64,000 nucleotides of DNA from Bimuria novae-zelandiae CBS 107.79 (Eukaryota > Ascomycota > Dothideomycetes > Pleosporales > Didymosphaeriaceae), in contig ML976660.1 in NCBI GenBank assembly GCA_010015655.1, positions 748,735 to 812,734 on the forward strand, written 5' to 3'. The first letter of the stretch is position 1; every line of letters starts with the position of its first letter. Below are positions 22,347 to 32,765 of the stretch, piece by piece. The notes under the pieces were generated by a model. It did not search any database and had not been told where the DNA came from. It saw only the letters and a program-made list of their open reading frames with translations. Made by a program: the position numbers and the translations under genes.

Positions 22347-23093
22347 TGCACATTAATGAGCGCGATTCCATCTCATGGCACGACCTATACCTGAAGCGGA
22401 CGACCACTGCAGGCATTTTGTACAGCGTTTTGGCTTGTTTGATCCGATTCGAGATACCACCCTACTCTTTTCGATACCCTTTTGGATCAATTCAGCAAGT
22501 CGTCTTTTGGTTCCTTTCTCTTGCGCCTATTAGGATGCGGATTCGGGCGAAGCTGTTCTGTTAGACCTACATATCACGAGGTGGTACCGGTCTGCAACAT
22601 GCTCGAGCAAGTATCCAGGTGTCTAAGAAAGTGACGGCGTCCGAGACCGCATGGCGATAGGCGTTGTTGGGATGTAATACGGTTTGATATTGTAGTTCTT
22701 TTTTTGTGAGCGTTGTCTTGCATAGCTTATAAGCATAGCGGAGGCCGTGTGCTTGTTTTGTTTCTTTGATATGTCGGAGGCATGTAGACGATACTAGGAG
22801 TGTACCGTACGGATTTAAGTCGACCACGACCCGTCCCAAATTAAGACACAGTGATTGATCGTTTTATCCATTCTGGCTTCTCCAAGCTACAGAAAAACGC
22901 AATATAAATTGACACACGGTGAAGGACACATACGAAATTTATCAATAACTCTGACTAGGGGGCATCTCGGTGACGTCTAATCTATGGATGACAAAATCGC
23001 GTGTCTATGCTCAATCTAACCAGAGCTTATATGCAAAGCTGAGTATCTTTCTATGTGCTGTAACAATCGCAACCACAATCCTCATGCCAACCT
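22347..23093. other. Convergent intergenic, Rab / dac1
   Basis: 3' flanks of two convergent genes. No coding or RNA feature recognised. Confidence 0.45.
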
Positions 23094-24543
23094 TCAAACT
23101 CGCTCTCCCTCCCGACCGTCCTCTCTGTCATGCACTTTAACTCCAAACTTCCAAACCTGATCCACGACCACCTTTTTCTCCTCTCCCACCGCCCCTTCCA
23201 GAACATCCAACACTACTAGATCCGCATCCGCACCCTCCCGCAACAACCCCTTCACGCCCTCCAGTCCCAGCATGCGCGCCGGCGTCTCCGTGACCGCCTT
23301 CAGCGCCTCCGCCACACTCGCTCCCGTCCAGTTCAAGAAGTTTGTCACGCAGTCCACCAACTCAATGCTGCTCCCCGCAATCTTGCCATTCTCCTCAAGC
23401 GTCAGCAGGGCGCCCTTCTTCACGATCCGCGACCCATTCGTCCAGTCGTACACGCCATCCGGCATGCCCGCCAAGCGCATCGCATCCGTGACCAGCACCA
23501 GGCCCTCGGGATGTGCATTGTACGCGATCTTGATCGTCGTGGGATGGATGTGAATCCCATCCGCGATGATCCCGAAGTATGGTTTCGAGATGGACGACGA
23601 AGCCGTCCCGAGGAGCCCGAAGATGCCGGGGTTACGGTGGTGCAGGGGCTTCATGGCGTTGAAGAGGTGCGTGATGGAGGTGGCGCCAGCCTGAACGGCG
23701 GTTTTGGCTTCTTCGTAGGTGGCGTCTGAGTGTCCGATTGAAGCGACGATGCCCATGGAGGCGAGGGATTGGATTGCTGGGAGGGCGCCGGGGAGCTCGG
23801 GGGCGAGCGTGATGAGTTTGATGGGAGAGGGAGCGTGGGGAGTGAGGTTGGAGGGGCCGTAGCAGGCGGAGAGGGAGGAGAGACCGTCGTGAGGTGTTTG
23901 CAGGACGTCTACGTTGTGGATGCCGTTCTTCATGGGGCTCATGAAAGGGCCTTCGCAGTGGGCTCCGAGGGATTCTGAGCCGAGGGCTGGGTCACGAGCT
24001 GAGCCCGATGGGCCAAGGTAGGGTAGGGCCTGGGGGTGTTAGTAAAGTGTTGGAGTTCATATTCATAGTCGATATAGCAAGAACGAGTAAAGGAACGTAT
24101 GTTTGACGACTGGAGATTTCCTGATAAGAGATCTAGATGTGTACCTTGTGATAGACCTCAGGCCGCTGAGAGGTCAACGTCGGCAGGTATGATGTTACAC
24201 CCCCTCTGACGAGGTTCCAGTTCACCTGCTGCACTCCCTTGCCGTAGGTCATGGTCCCATCCTCCGGGATGACGGAGAAGTCGAAGCCATAGGCCCCGTT
24301 GAGTTGCACATCGATGAGACCAGGCGATAGGATGCGGCCACCGAGGTCAATGATCTCGTCCGGAGCGGTGAGATGTCCATACAGTATCTCTTGGCCATTC
24401 AATATCTTGCCGGTCACAGAACTGATCCAAAGGTCTTCATATACGAGGTCGGTACCCTTCACTAGCAGACAATTGGTGAACTTGATGACGCCCGAGCGAC
24501 GCGAGACGACGACAGCCGTGTCAGGACGTACAGCGGACGGCAT
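23094..24543 (-). CDS. dac1: N-acetylglucosamine-6-phosphate deacetylase
   Basis: Two exons (24543-24145 and 24029-23094) give 444 residues. The amidohydrolase fold is clear: the N-terminal beta-sandwich ends at LSPGLIDVQLNGAYGFDFS, where PGLIDxQxNG is the family signature. HCEGPF carries the metal-binding Glu. SIGHSDATYEEA and ITHLFNAMKPLHHR supply the metal-ligand His residues, and LVTDAMRLAGMPDG carries the catalytic Asp. NagA enzymes hydrolyse GlcNAc-6-P to glucosamine-6-P and acetate. The gene lies head to head with the sensor gene ngs1 and belongs to a cluster with kinase, deaminase and transporter. The intron joins EVYHK to ALPYLGPSGSARD in phase. Confidence 0.93.
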
Positions 24544-25121
24544 GACGGCTATGCAGAACCAGCACCGGTCGAATAATGGAACAAAAAATAAAAGAACACT
24601 TGACTACCGGAAAAGGAAGGCACGATGTGTCGGATGCGGTTGAGACAAGCTCAACATCTCTCGCAACGCACAGCGCACCGGCTATCCTTTATCAGAATGC
24701 ATCAGTTGGGCACAACCTACCTTGCGATGACGCTGCGGATCATCACAGCGACTCGATTGTCGATGGGCCGCCGCAGCATGTAACATCCCTATTCGTGGGC
24801 ATCTATCTGATTAGCGGAACCGCAGCGTTGCACAGAGACCCGCGACCGTAGCACTCGAGGTGGCATGGGGTGGGTTGGGTGCGGGCGGCTCTGATAACGC
24901 ACGATGGACGCTGAAGTGGGATGGTGCTTTGGTATCACCCGCCACCTCTCAAGACGGCAGGCGTGGCCCCAGCTCAAAGCGCCTCGGCTCCCGTGAATGT
25001 AACGGTGCCTCTTCACCATCTTTCGCTGTTAACCATCCGCTGTGGGTCACGTTCGCGCCTCGCTCCGACCATCACAGATCCGATCCGCGTTCTCACGCCT
25101 ACGCGACGGCCTCTGTTCGTC
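24544..25121. promoter_or_regulatory. Bidirectional promoter dac1 / ngs1
   Basis: 578 bp between the divergent ATGs of the deacetylase and the GlcNAc sensor, the natural place for shared control by Ron1 and Ngs1. I see no perfect Ndt80-type site (CRCAAAW) that I would vouch for by eye. Confidence 0.6.
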
Positions 25122-28100
25122 ATGGCGGTCAAGCCCGAGAAGCTGGATCCCGTGTGGGATGATCTCGATAGGTGCGCTACACTCTGCCTCTTTACCCCGG
25201 ATTTTCTGCCCGTCAAAGCCTAGTCGCTAACTGGATCGCGATGCAGGACTATGGTGCGCACGTCAAAGCAGATGCTGTGGGCCGTGCTAACAGTGCGCCG
25301 CAAAGGGCCAACTGTTCATGATGGGCTTTGATGGTACCTCGGTCACGCCGCACATCAAGACGCTCATCGAAAAGCACCACCTAGGCTCGATATTATTGAC
25401 TGCGAAAAATCTCAAATGTATGAGACAAATGTTTCACTTAGCGACTGGTGAATACTAGCTCGCTAATATGCTCCAGCTGCCGAAGAGACCACCCAACTGT
25501 GCTATGAGCTACAAAAGATTGCTCACGACGCCGGTCACCCAGTACCGCTGGCTATAGGAATAGACCAAGAGAACGGCGGCGTCAACAGTTTGTATGATGA
25601 AATTTACATCCGCCAATACCCCAGCAGCATGGGCGTTGCAGCGGCAGGCTCGCATACACTTGCGTACGAGGTCGCAAAGGCTACGGCGCAGGAGATATCA
25701 GCCTGTGGTATCAATTGGATATTTGGTCCGTGTCTAGATGTGCTCACCAATGCTCGAAACCAACCACTCGGTGTCAGGACAGCTGGCGATGATCCTCAAG
25801 AAGTATCAGCCTATGGCGTGGCCTTCATGAAAGGCTACAAGGACGCCGGAATTGTGACGCTAGGCAAGCATTTTCCGTCTTATGGCAACCTCGAGTTTCT
25901 CGGGTCAACCCTAGATGTGCCCATCATCACTGAATCACTAGAGCAACTGAGTCTCAGTGCCCTTATACCATTTCGGGAAGCTATCCAACAAGGCCTTGAC
26001 TCCATGATGGTCGGCGGTTGCGCTATGTCGTCCGCTGGCCTGAAGGCAATGCATGCCTGTCTCTCGGAACAAGTTGTCGACGACTTGCTTCGCAAACAGA
26101 TGAACTTCGACGGCGTGGTGGTATCAGAATGCCTCGAAATGGATGCTCTGAGTCACAACATCGGTGTCGGTGGCGGTACTGTCATGGCTGTCAACGCGGG
26201 TTGCGATATTGTTCTCCTTTGTCGCTCATTCTCATTCCAACAAGAAGCACTCAAAGGCCTCAAGATAGGCATCGAGAATGCGATGATTAGCAAAGAAAGG
26301 ATATATCAGTCTCTCCGCCGAGTACTGAACATGAAGTCGAAATGCACATCGTGGGAGAAGGCTCTAAATCCGCCTGGCATTCAGTATCTCGAGACTCTTC
26401 AACCTTCTCATACCGCCTTGTCAACAAAAGCGTATAATGGATCTATCTCCGTGGTACGCGACAAGAATCGACTTCTACCGCTTTCCAACATTCTAGAGAA
26501 CGATGAAGAACTGTTACTCTTGACTCCTTTAGTCAAACCGCTGGCAGCTTCTGCTGCCTCTCGACAGCTCTCGGAATCTGCGAATACAAATTCACCGGAA
26601 CCTGCTGCATGGGCACAGAGCTCGTCTGTCATGAGCGGTGAGCGAGTATTCCGAGAATTGGGAAGATCCTTGGCGAGACAACGCAATGGACGCGTTCTGC
26701 ATACTTCTTACACGTCGAACGGCGTTCGACCGGTTCACGAGAACTTGATCAACCGTGCAAGCGCCATCGTCATCGTAACCGCAGATGCCAATCGGAACCT
26801 GTACCAGAACGGCTTCACGAAACACGTCTCCATGATCTGCAATATGCAATATACCACTGGCGGTGAGAAACGCGAGAAGCCGTTGATTGTCGTCGCTGTC
26901 AGTTCGCCGTACGATTTTGCCATGGACTCGTCGATAGGAACTTATATATGTACCTACGACTTCACGGAGACTGCCTTGAACTCCCTGGTGAAGGTTTTAT
27001 ATGGTGAAATCACACCCACGGGAACGTTACCTGGCACTATCAGCAAAAGTCAGAAGCTACATTCCTCGAAGCAGCACTGGCTTGTGGAGATCTACAACGA
27101 AGAAAGAGATGCGAACGCGCTTGACAACCTTATCACTGCCGTTATGGAGGGTACGCCCCCAAACCAACGGTCAGAATTGTCTAGCGCAACGTCGAACTCG
27201 TTCATTTTGCACGATAAAGAGGTAGAAGAGTCACACTTTGTGGTTCGCAACAGCAGTACTAATGCGCTGTACGGCTTTTGCTCGACCTACTTCTTCAAGT
27301 CAACAGGTCATGGTGTTATAGGGGCACTTTTTGTCGACCCGGGACGAAGGAAACTGTCAATTGGACATTCACTTCACAACAGAGCCATCCGTACACTCCT
27401 GCAAAAGGATGGCATCAGACGGTTCCAGCTCGGCTCGCGCCTCCCAAGCATCTTTCTCGGAATCCCGACAGGTCACACGGCGGAGCGCAAACGCCTACGA
27501 GCTTGGTTCGCCAATCTCGGATGGAATGCTGCCTTGTCACGATCTGTGTGTAATATGGTTGCACGCAATCTGCAGGCATGGTCCCTACCAGATGGTATGG
27601 CTAAGAGTTTAGCAAGCGCAGGTGCACAGTTTGATATAGTCTATGGGTGGGACTATGCGGCCCCTATTCTGGACCACATCAAAACTAGCAACCGTCAAGG
27701 GCTCGCGGAAGTCTACAAACTCGCATTGTCAGATCCCTCGGCTTGCGGTATTCTGCGTGCGAAGCGACCGGAGGATGGCGCTCTGGTAGGTACTGTTGTG
27801 CTCTACGATCACCGCTCGGCATTGTATGACTTTATTCCACCTCTGAAGGATCTCAAGGAAGCTGCAGGAGGCATTTCATCGCCAGTAATCTCCCCTAGTG
27901 TGGGTGAGTATTCCACCCTGCTCCAGGGATTGGTCCTGCTCGGGATGCGACAGATCAAGAAGCTGGGCGGCAACGCATGTTTGCTCGACTATGTAAGTAG
28001 CCGTCTCAGGCGCGGACACCATGTGTATACGTGCGTAAGCTGACCGACTTGCAGATGGATGGCGACGGAAACTTTGATGGGTTTTCGGCCATGGGATTCG

Positions 28101-28168
28101 AGGTGCTGCACAACTTTGAAGAAGTGAGCTGTGACGCAGCGACGTGGACAATGATTCCTCCTTCTTGA
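25122..28168 (+). CDS. ngs1: GlcNAc sensor NGS1: GH3 (NagZ-like) + GNAT acetyltransferase
   Basis: Proposed exons are 25122-25171, a 7-nt micro-exon 25247-25253, 25294-25417, 25477-27992 and 28055-28168. The N-terminal half is a GH3/NagZ barrel (QLFMMGFDGTSVTPHIKTL, PLAIGIDQENGGVNSLYDE, INWIFGPCLDVL). The C-terminal part from about residue 620 is a GNAT domain, with GVIGALFVDPGRRKLSIGHS as the acetyl-CoA loop. In Candida albicans the protein of this architecture, Ngs1, binds GlcNAc through the GH3 part and acetylates histones at GlcNAc-induced promoters. Active-site motifs of true NagZ are altered: KHFPGHG is KHFPSYG and SDDLxM is SECLEM, so the hydrolase nucleophile is absent. This fits a sensor, not an enzyme. 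The last exon adds 37 residues and ends 94 bp before the pogo element. Confidence 0.88.
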
Positions 28169-28261
28169 TCATGAGGTCTTTGAAGTAATTGGGTATATGG
28201 AACGATAAGGACTTTACGAGGAGAAGATCGTCAGGCGTTTCGGATACCCGGACGGGCGCTA

Positions 28262-28340
28262 AGCTAGCGCATGGGGTTCCGAGACACCCGGGGATATGAG
28301 ACACCGCGCAGAAATCCTCCACCCTTCAAAAAATCGCGAT
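28262..28340 (+). repeat. Left TIR of pogo-type element
   Basis: 79 bp, perfect inverted match to 29967-30045; outermost bases AGCTAGCGCATGGGGTTCCG. An apparent short reading frame starting MEDFCAVSHI appears at both ends because it lies in this repeat. Confidence 0.95.
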
Positions 28341-28860
28341 AATTCATTCAGCGTAATTACAATTGCCACTCGCTACACATAGATTGCAGAGTTTTAGCTG
28401 CTATTTCTGCTGCAGCTTTTTCTGCGTCCTTTTCTGCAGAAGTACTACTATTTTGTTGCTCTAGGAGAGCAGATGCCTGCTTTGCTATTATAATTTAATC
28501 TATGCTAGCAAAGCGTTAATTTAGGTCTATACAAACTTTCTTTTATGGTTACGGACGCTTAAGGGCCTTAAGTTAACTTTGTAATCTTTTATTCTCTGCT
28601 TCTAGCGCTGCTAAGCGTGTATTAGCTATTATAATTACCTTGCTAGCTTTCTTAAATAGTTAGTAAACCTTGCGGCTTAATTTCTTAGCGCTATAGAGCT
28701 GCCTTTAAGCCATAAACAGATCCCGAGGGCCATGGGGAGTGTAGAGAGAGCTCTCGGCGAGATAAGCCTAATCCTGGTAAGGGGGGGTAACAGGCCTTCG
28801 AGCGACTTAAGATAAGTTAACTACCCACTTAATATTCAACAAGCAAATGCCTGCAACAGC

Positions 28861-29943
28861 CTATCTAGCGCGGATTACTCTCTTAGTAATCGCAGCCTCT
28901 CTAGCAGCGTTGTAGGCAATAATAAAACGTTCCTTTTTAACTGGCGCAGCATTATCTAGGTGTGATAACTCGTGGATCTGCTGGCGATAGAATCGTTTCA
29001 CTACTGAGAAAACAGAGAGATCTAGTGGCTGCAGAACGTGCGAGGAGTGCGTAGGGAGAAACAGAAGCCTGACTTTATTCTGCTTGCAGATCCACAGGAA
29101 ATCCAGGTCGATATGGCTGCCGTGGCCATCTAATATTAGCATCCGCCAGCGATCCTCTAAGGGCGCAGTATCTAGCAGAAATACGCGTTGCAGCCACTTA
29201 GCCCCTATTATATTAAATATTTAGCTATTCTCTAAAGTTACGTATAGCTAGTTAAGTATTATTAATAGAAACCAGGTGCTCTGCAGGTTTTTGCCTTTAA
29301 AAATAATAGCTAGCCGTAGCTTTCTCCCTGTTACAGAAACGCACTCGATTATCGACACCTACTCGCGATTCTCTAGAGACTAATAGTAAGCCTTCTTTTT
29401 CTAGCTTCCTGCGAGTACTCTAGTGTTTGCACATACTCCTAGGGCCTTCCCAGTCTTATTCATATTCCACGTATCCTTATTGCGTATGTCTAACTTAACG
29501 CGGAGCTACTTATAGAGCTTAAGAAACTTGCGTATTACCTTTTAAGTTACTCCCTTAGCTCTCGTAGCCTTAATCTTTTTACCTATAATAAAGGTAACGC
29601 GTAGGTTGTGTTTAATAAAGTAAGATATCTAGTATTTACTTACTAACACGTAATTACTATTTATCTTAAGGATTTAATTCGCTATTTCTTGTATATAAGT
29701 GTAAGAAGGAGGAAACCCGCGCGCGTCCTCTTTAAGTATCTATTATATAAGGAAGTCCTCTTATTATGGAGTTAATTATTACTAGTATACGTAGCTGTTT
29801 TGCCAGTTTTGTGAACCGTGTACGCGCCTAAATAGCGTGGCTATAGGGATGTTATATGCCTTTGCAGTAGCTCGTTAACTAGGAAAAATGCCAGCATTAA
29901 GATCACTAATAGCTGCTTGAATTGCTACCTCACGGTTGGCCAT
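28861..29943 (-). pseudogene. pogo-type transposase relict (HTH_psq + DDE_1)
   Basis: The start at 29943 reads MANREVAIQAAISDL. A stop near 29876 follows, probably CAA changed to TAA, then RATAKAYNIPIATLFRRVHG, a Psq-type helix-turn-helix. Towards the C-terminus an unbroken stretch (29142-28861) gives LILDGHGSHIDLDFLWICKQ and LPTHSSHVLQPLDLSVFSVV, the DDE_1 core with two catalytic Asp residues. The middle (about 29160-29800) is RIP-mutated and untranslatable. Confidence 0.85.
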
Positions 29944-29966
29944 TTTGGTAGGGTGGATGTGGAGAT

Positions 29967-30045
29967 ATCGCGATTTTTTGAAGGGTGGAGGATTTCTGCG
30001 CGGTGTCTCATATCCCCGGGTGTCTCGGAACCCCATGCGCTAGCT
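29967..30045 (-). repeat. Right TIR of pogo-type element
   Basis: 79 bp, perfect inverted match to 28262-28340, followed by TA at 30046-30047. Confidence 0.95.
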
Positions 30046-31105
30046 TAGGGGTTGTGTACAGTAGCACTTCCAACAACGGCAATGCGAAGCGGACACTTGG
30101 CAGTGTCTTTGAGCGTTTCCCGCGAGGAGCAGCTCTCGTTCTCTGTTCCAGCTTGTGGATCTGCAAAGGATTCGGTCAGCCTGCAGCGCGGTTCGTGGCT
30201 GTCAATGGGCATTCCCACTGGCTGTCTTCCAGCGTGCTCACAGCTGCCCTGAGGGAGCGGATGCGTGCTACACTACGGACTTTTTTGCGACACACACGTC
30301 CAAACGCTTGAAGGGCAACAAAAGCCGGACCTCTGCAAAAGTGCAAGTGCAGAGGCAAGCGAAGGACGTTGAATTAGAGATGACGTTGGCGCAGCAGCCT
30401 TAAGCTCAAACAGCACGCAATGCGCGGCCCCAATCTCGAAGCTTGGGGTAGGGGGGGGCGGCTGGCTGGATGGCTGGTTGCTCGGGGCTGATCGTAACGG
30501 CGTCTTCGTTCGAGAAGGGCCGTGGAAGCTTCGCATGGCTGTCATCTCATGTCACAAACTCTAACACAATCAAATGCAGGCGCCGGCGCCGGCGCGGAGG
30601 CTGAACGGACTGGGGGTCGTCTCCACCTATCGCCCGTTTGATTTACCCAGGGTGGCAGGGCCCCGCCGTGTTAGACTTCCGCTGCTTGGCCAGCTGCATG
30701 TGATCTATCCGGGACCACGCCATCAGTCGCACAGCTTCGAGGCAGCGGGCTCAGAAGCAGGCCAGCAGTATTGCTTCGTGCTCAAAGCTGTGAGCCACTG
30801 CCTATCGCAACGCCCCAGTCGGATCCAGCGTAGGTATGACAGCTGACTGAGCTGCGAAAGCGGTAGTCCGCCCTCGCCAAAACACCCCAACCCTTTCCTG
30901 GCATCCTCGCATCCATCCACTCATCCCCCATCTGTGCAAGCAAGCAAGCAAGCAAGCAACCATCGCCGACCGCGCCTGCCTCACCCTTCGCCCGCACCTA
31001 CTCTGCCCACTCTGCACCCACGCTTCCATCCCATCCCATGCGCATGCGCGCCGTCTCCACACTGCGACAGCCGGGCCTATCGCCAGAGCAGCAGCAGCAG
31101 CAGCC
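30046..31105 (+). promoter_or_regulatory. Upstream region and probable 5' UTR of ron1
   Basis: About 1.06 kb between the transposon and the ron1 ATG. It contains a (GCAA)5 run near 30937-30958 and a CAG run just before the start codon. No coding exon recognised. Confidence 0.5.
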
Positions 31106-32765
31106 ATGGACGGCTTCGACACCATTACCATGTCTTACTTGGCCGCCCCAATGTCGCTCCAGAACGTAACCGGGCCCGATCAAATGGCCGGGTCCATGAT
31201 GCCCCTAGAGCAGTTCGACCAGCGCTCTAATTACGACGCTGAGACTTTCGCCGGGTGAGCAGCCCGCCGCTATGAACCTGTCTCTGCTGACCTTCCTCCA
31301 CAGCAGCGAGGACGCTTTCGGCCAGCACCACATCCAGGCGCCGCCGCCGCCGCCTCTCCAGCGCTTCCCCAGCACCTACGAAGACCCGTTCTCCGACGTG
31401 CTGAGCACCTACGACCAGCCGCTACCTGACCAGAACGGCCAACCCGAGAGCCCTAGCATCGATCGCGACAACAAGCTGCTCAGCTTCTCACTCCCCAATG
31501 TTCCGTACACACTGCTCAACTATGTCGCGCAACGAGTCACCATCTCCATGTCTGCACAGCTGCACGGCATGTTCTTCCTCGCTGAATCGCCGTGGGCGAC
31601 TGCCGGTGATGTTGCGGCAACTCCGACCGAGCTCACCTGCTATCGGCGGAACCTCTTCCAGATAACAGGCACGGTAACGCTACCCAGGAGCCTCCAGTTT
31701 CTCATGACCGAGCAAGGAGATCAATTACCCATCATCGGCCAGGAACTTACCATATCCGCGACCGAATCGCTCGAGGGAAACCCGGTGAAGATCATATCGG
31801 TGCCGTGGAAAACGCCTGCGAGTACTGCTGCCGTGGTGGAAGACAAGACTGAGAAAGAGCCGTCTTCATTCCCACTCGATCTCAACACTGGACAGGATAT
31901 GGACTCGGAGTACGTCAACTTCCCCATCAGCTGGAAAAGACTGCAGTTTAGAATCGCCACTGCGAATAATGGGCGTCGGAAGGAGCTGCAGCAGCACTTC
32001 GTTGTGCGACTGAAGGTTGTGGCCATTCTGGCGAATGGCGCAAAAGTGCCTGTTTGTGAGGTGCACTCGGGCCCCATTATCGTGCGTGGACGCAGTCCGA
32101 GGAACTTCCAAGCGCGCAAAGACATGCCAATCAGCGGGTCGGGTGGCTCCATGCGCAAAGCTCATGCTCCGCATCAACCGAGCAAGACGCCCACGGGTGA
32201 CACTCAACAAACCAACCACAGCAACAACAATGCGCAGACAAAATTGGGGACAGCCAAGCCAATGGACACCCTTCAGCTCCCGTTCGATTTCAACTCAAAT
32301 GACCCTCTCATGTCGCCCGACTTCAATCTGGACTGGAAAGTGCCCGCCGCTCCTGGTGCAATGACTGCCTTACCACCGGATCCGACACCTCCGCCAATTA
32401 CACCATATGCGCGCTCAACTCCTGATCTCTCTCGAAGCGGTGCGCAGGCGCGATGCACAAGCATGGCGCCGGTATCCTTGTCGCTGACTGACGACGAGCC
32501 GAAGAAACCCGGATCGCCATCCGAGCCTCCCAAGAAGCGAGGCACACCTGCTCGACCGCCGTCATTCTCCGTAGGAATCATTGGCAGTCCTGACGAGAGT
32601 GCGGACCTGTTGTACGAGTACTTCCCTCTCGGGTTGGACGACTGGATGCCGCCTGTCGATGCCGTCTATCGGCCACACGTGGTCCATCACACAAATCTTC
32701 CGACGGATCCGAAAGCCCTGGCTGTGAAGAACAAATCGAAACGTTACTTTTCTGATGCTTGGTAA
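31106..32765 (+). CDS. ron1: Ndt80/PhoG-like transcription factor RON1
   Basis: Two exons (31106-31254 and 31304-32765) give 536 residues. Residues about 105-300 form an NDT80/PhoG p53-like DNA-binding domain: ITISMSAQLHGMFFLAES-type core (written VTISMSAQLHGMFFLAES here), TCYRRNLFQITGTVTLPR, FPISWKRLQFRIATANNGRR, and VCEVHSGPIIVRGRSPRNFQ. The rest is Pro/Ser-rich and probably disordered, with a conserved-looking C-terminal block YEYFPLGLDDWMPPVDAVYR. In Trichoderma reesei the homologue Ron1 lies in the GlcNAc cluster and activates its genes. The position next to ngs1 here supports the same job. Ndt80 proteins bind CRCAAAW-type sites. Confidence 0.9.

Larger units (their letters stand above)
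28262..30045 (-). mobile_element. pogo/Fot1-type DNA transposon between ngs1 and ron1
   Basis: The element is 1784 bp. It has identical 79-bp terminal inverted repeats (28262-28340 and 29967-30045) that start AGCTAGCGCATGGGG, and TA on each side (28260-28261 and 30046-30047), the expected target duplication. The interior holds a minus-strand transposase relict with RIP-type stops. Perfect TIRs with a ruined interior mean either recent arrival by transposase supplied in trans or escape of the short ends from RIP. Confidence 0.92.

Noticed and set aside
27876..28322. Minus-strand frame starting MEDFCAVSHI near the ngs1 3' end, and its twin at 29985-30311 (+)
   Set aside because: Both frames start inside the 79-bp inverted repeats of the pogo element; the shared N-terminus is the repeat itself, not a protein family.
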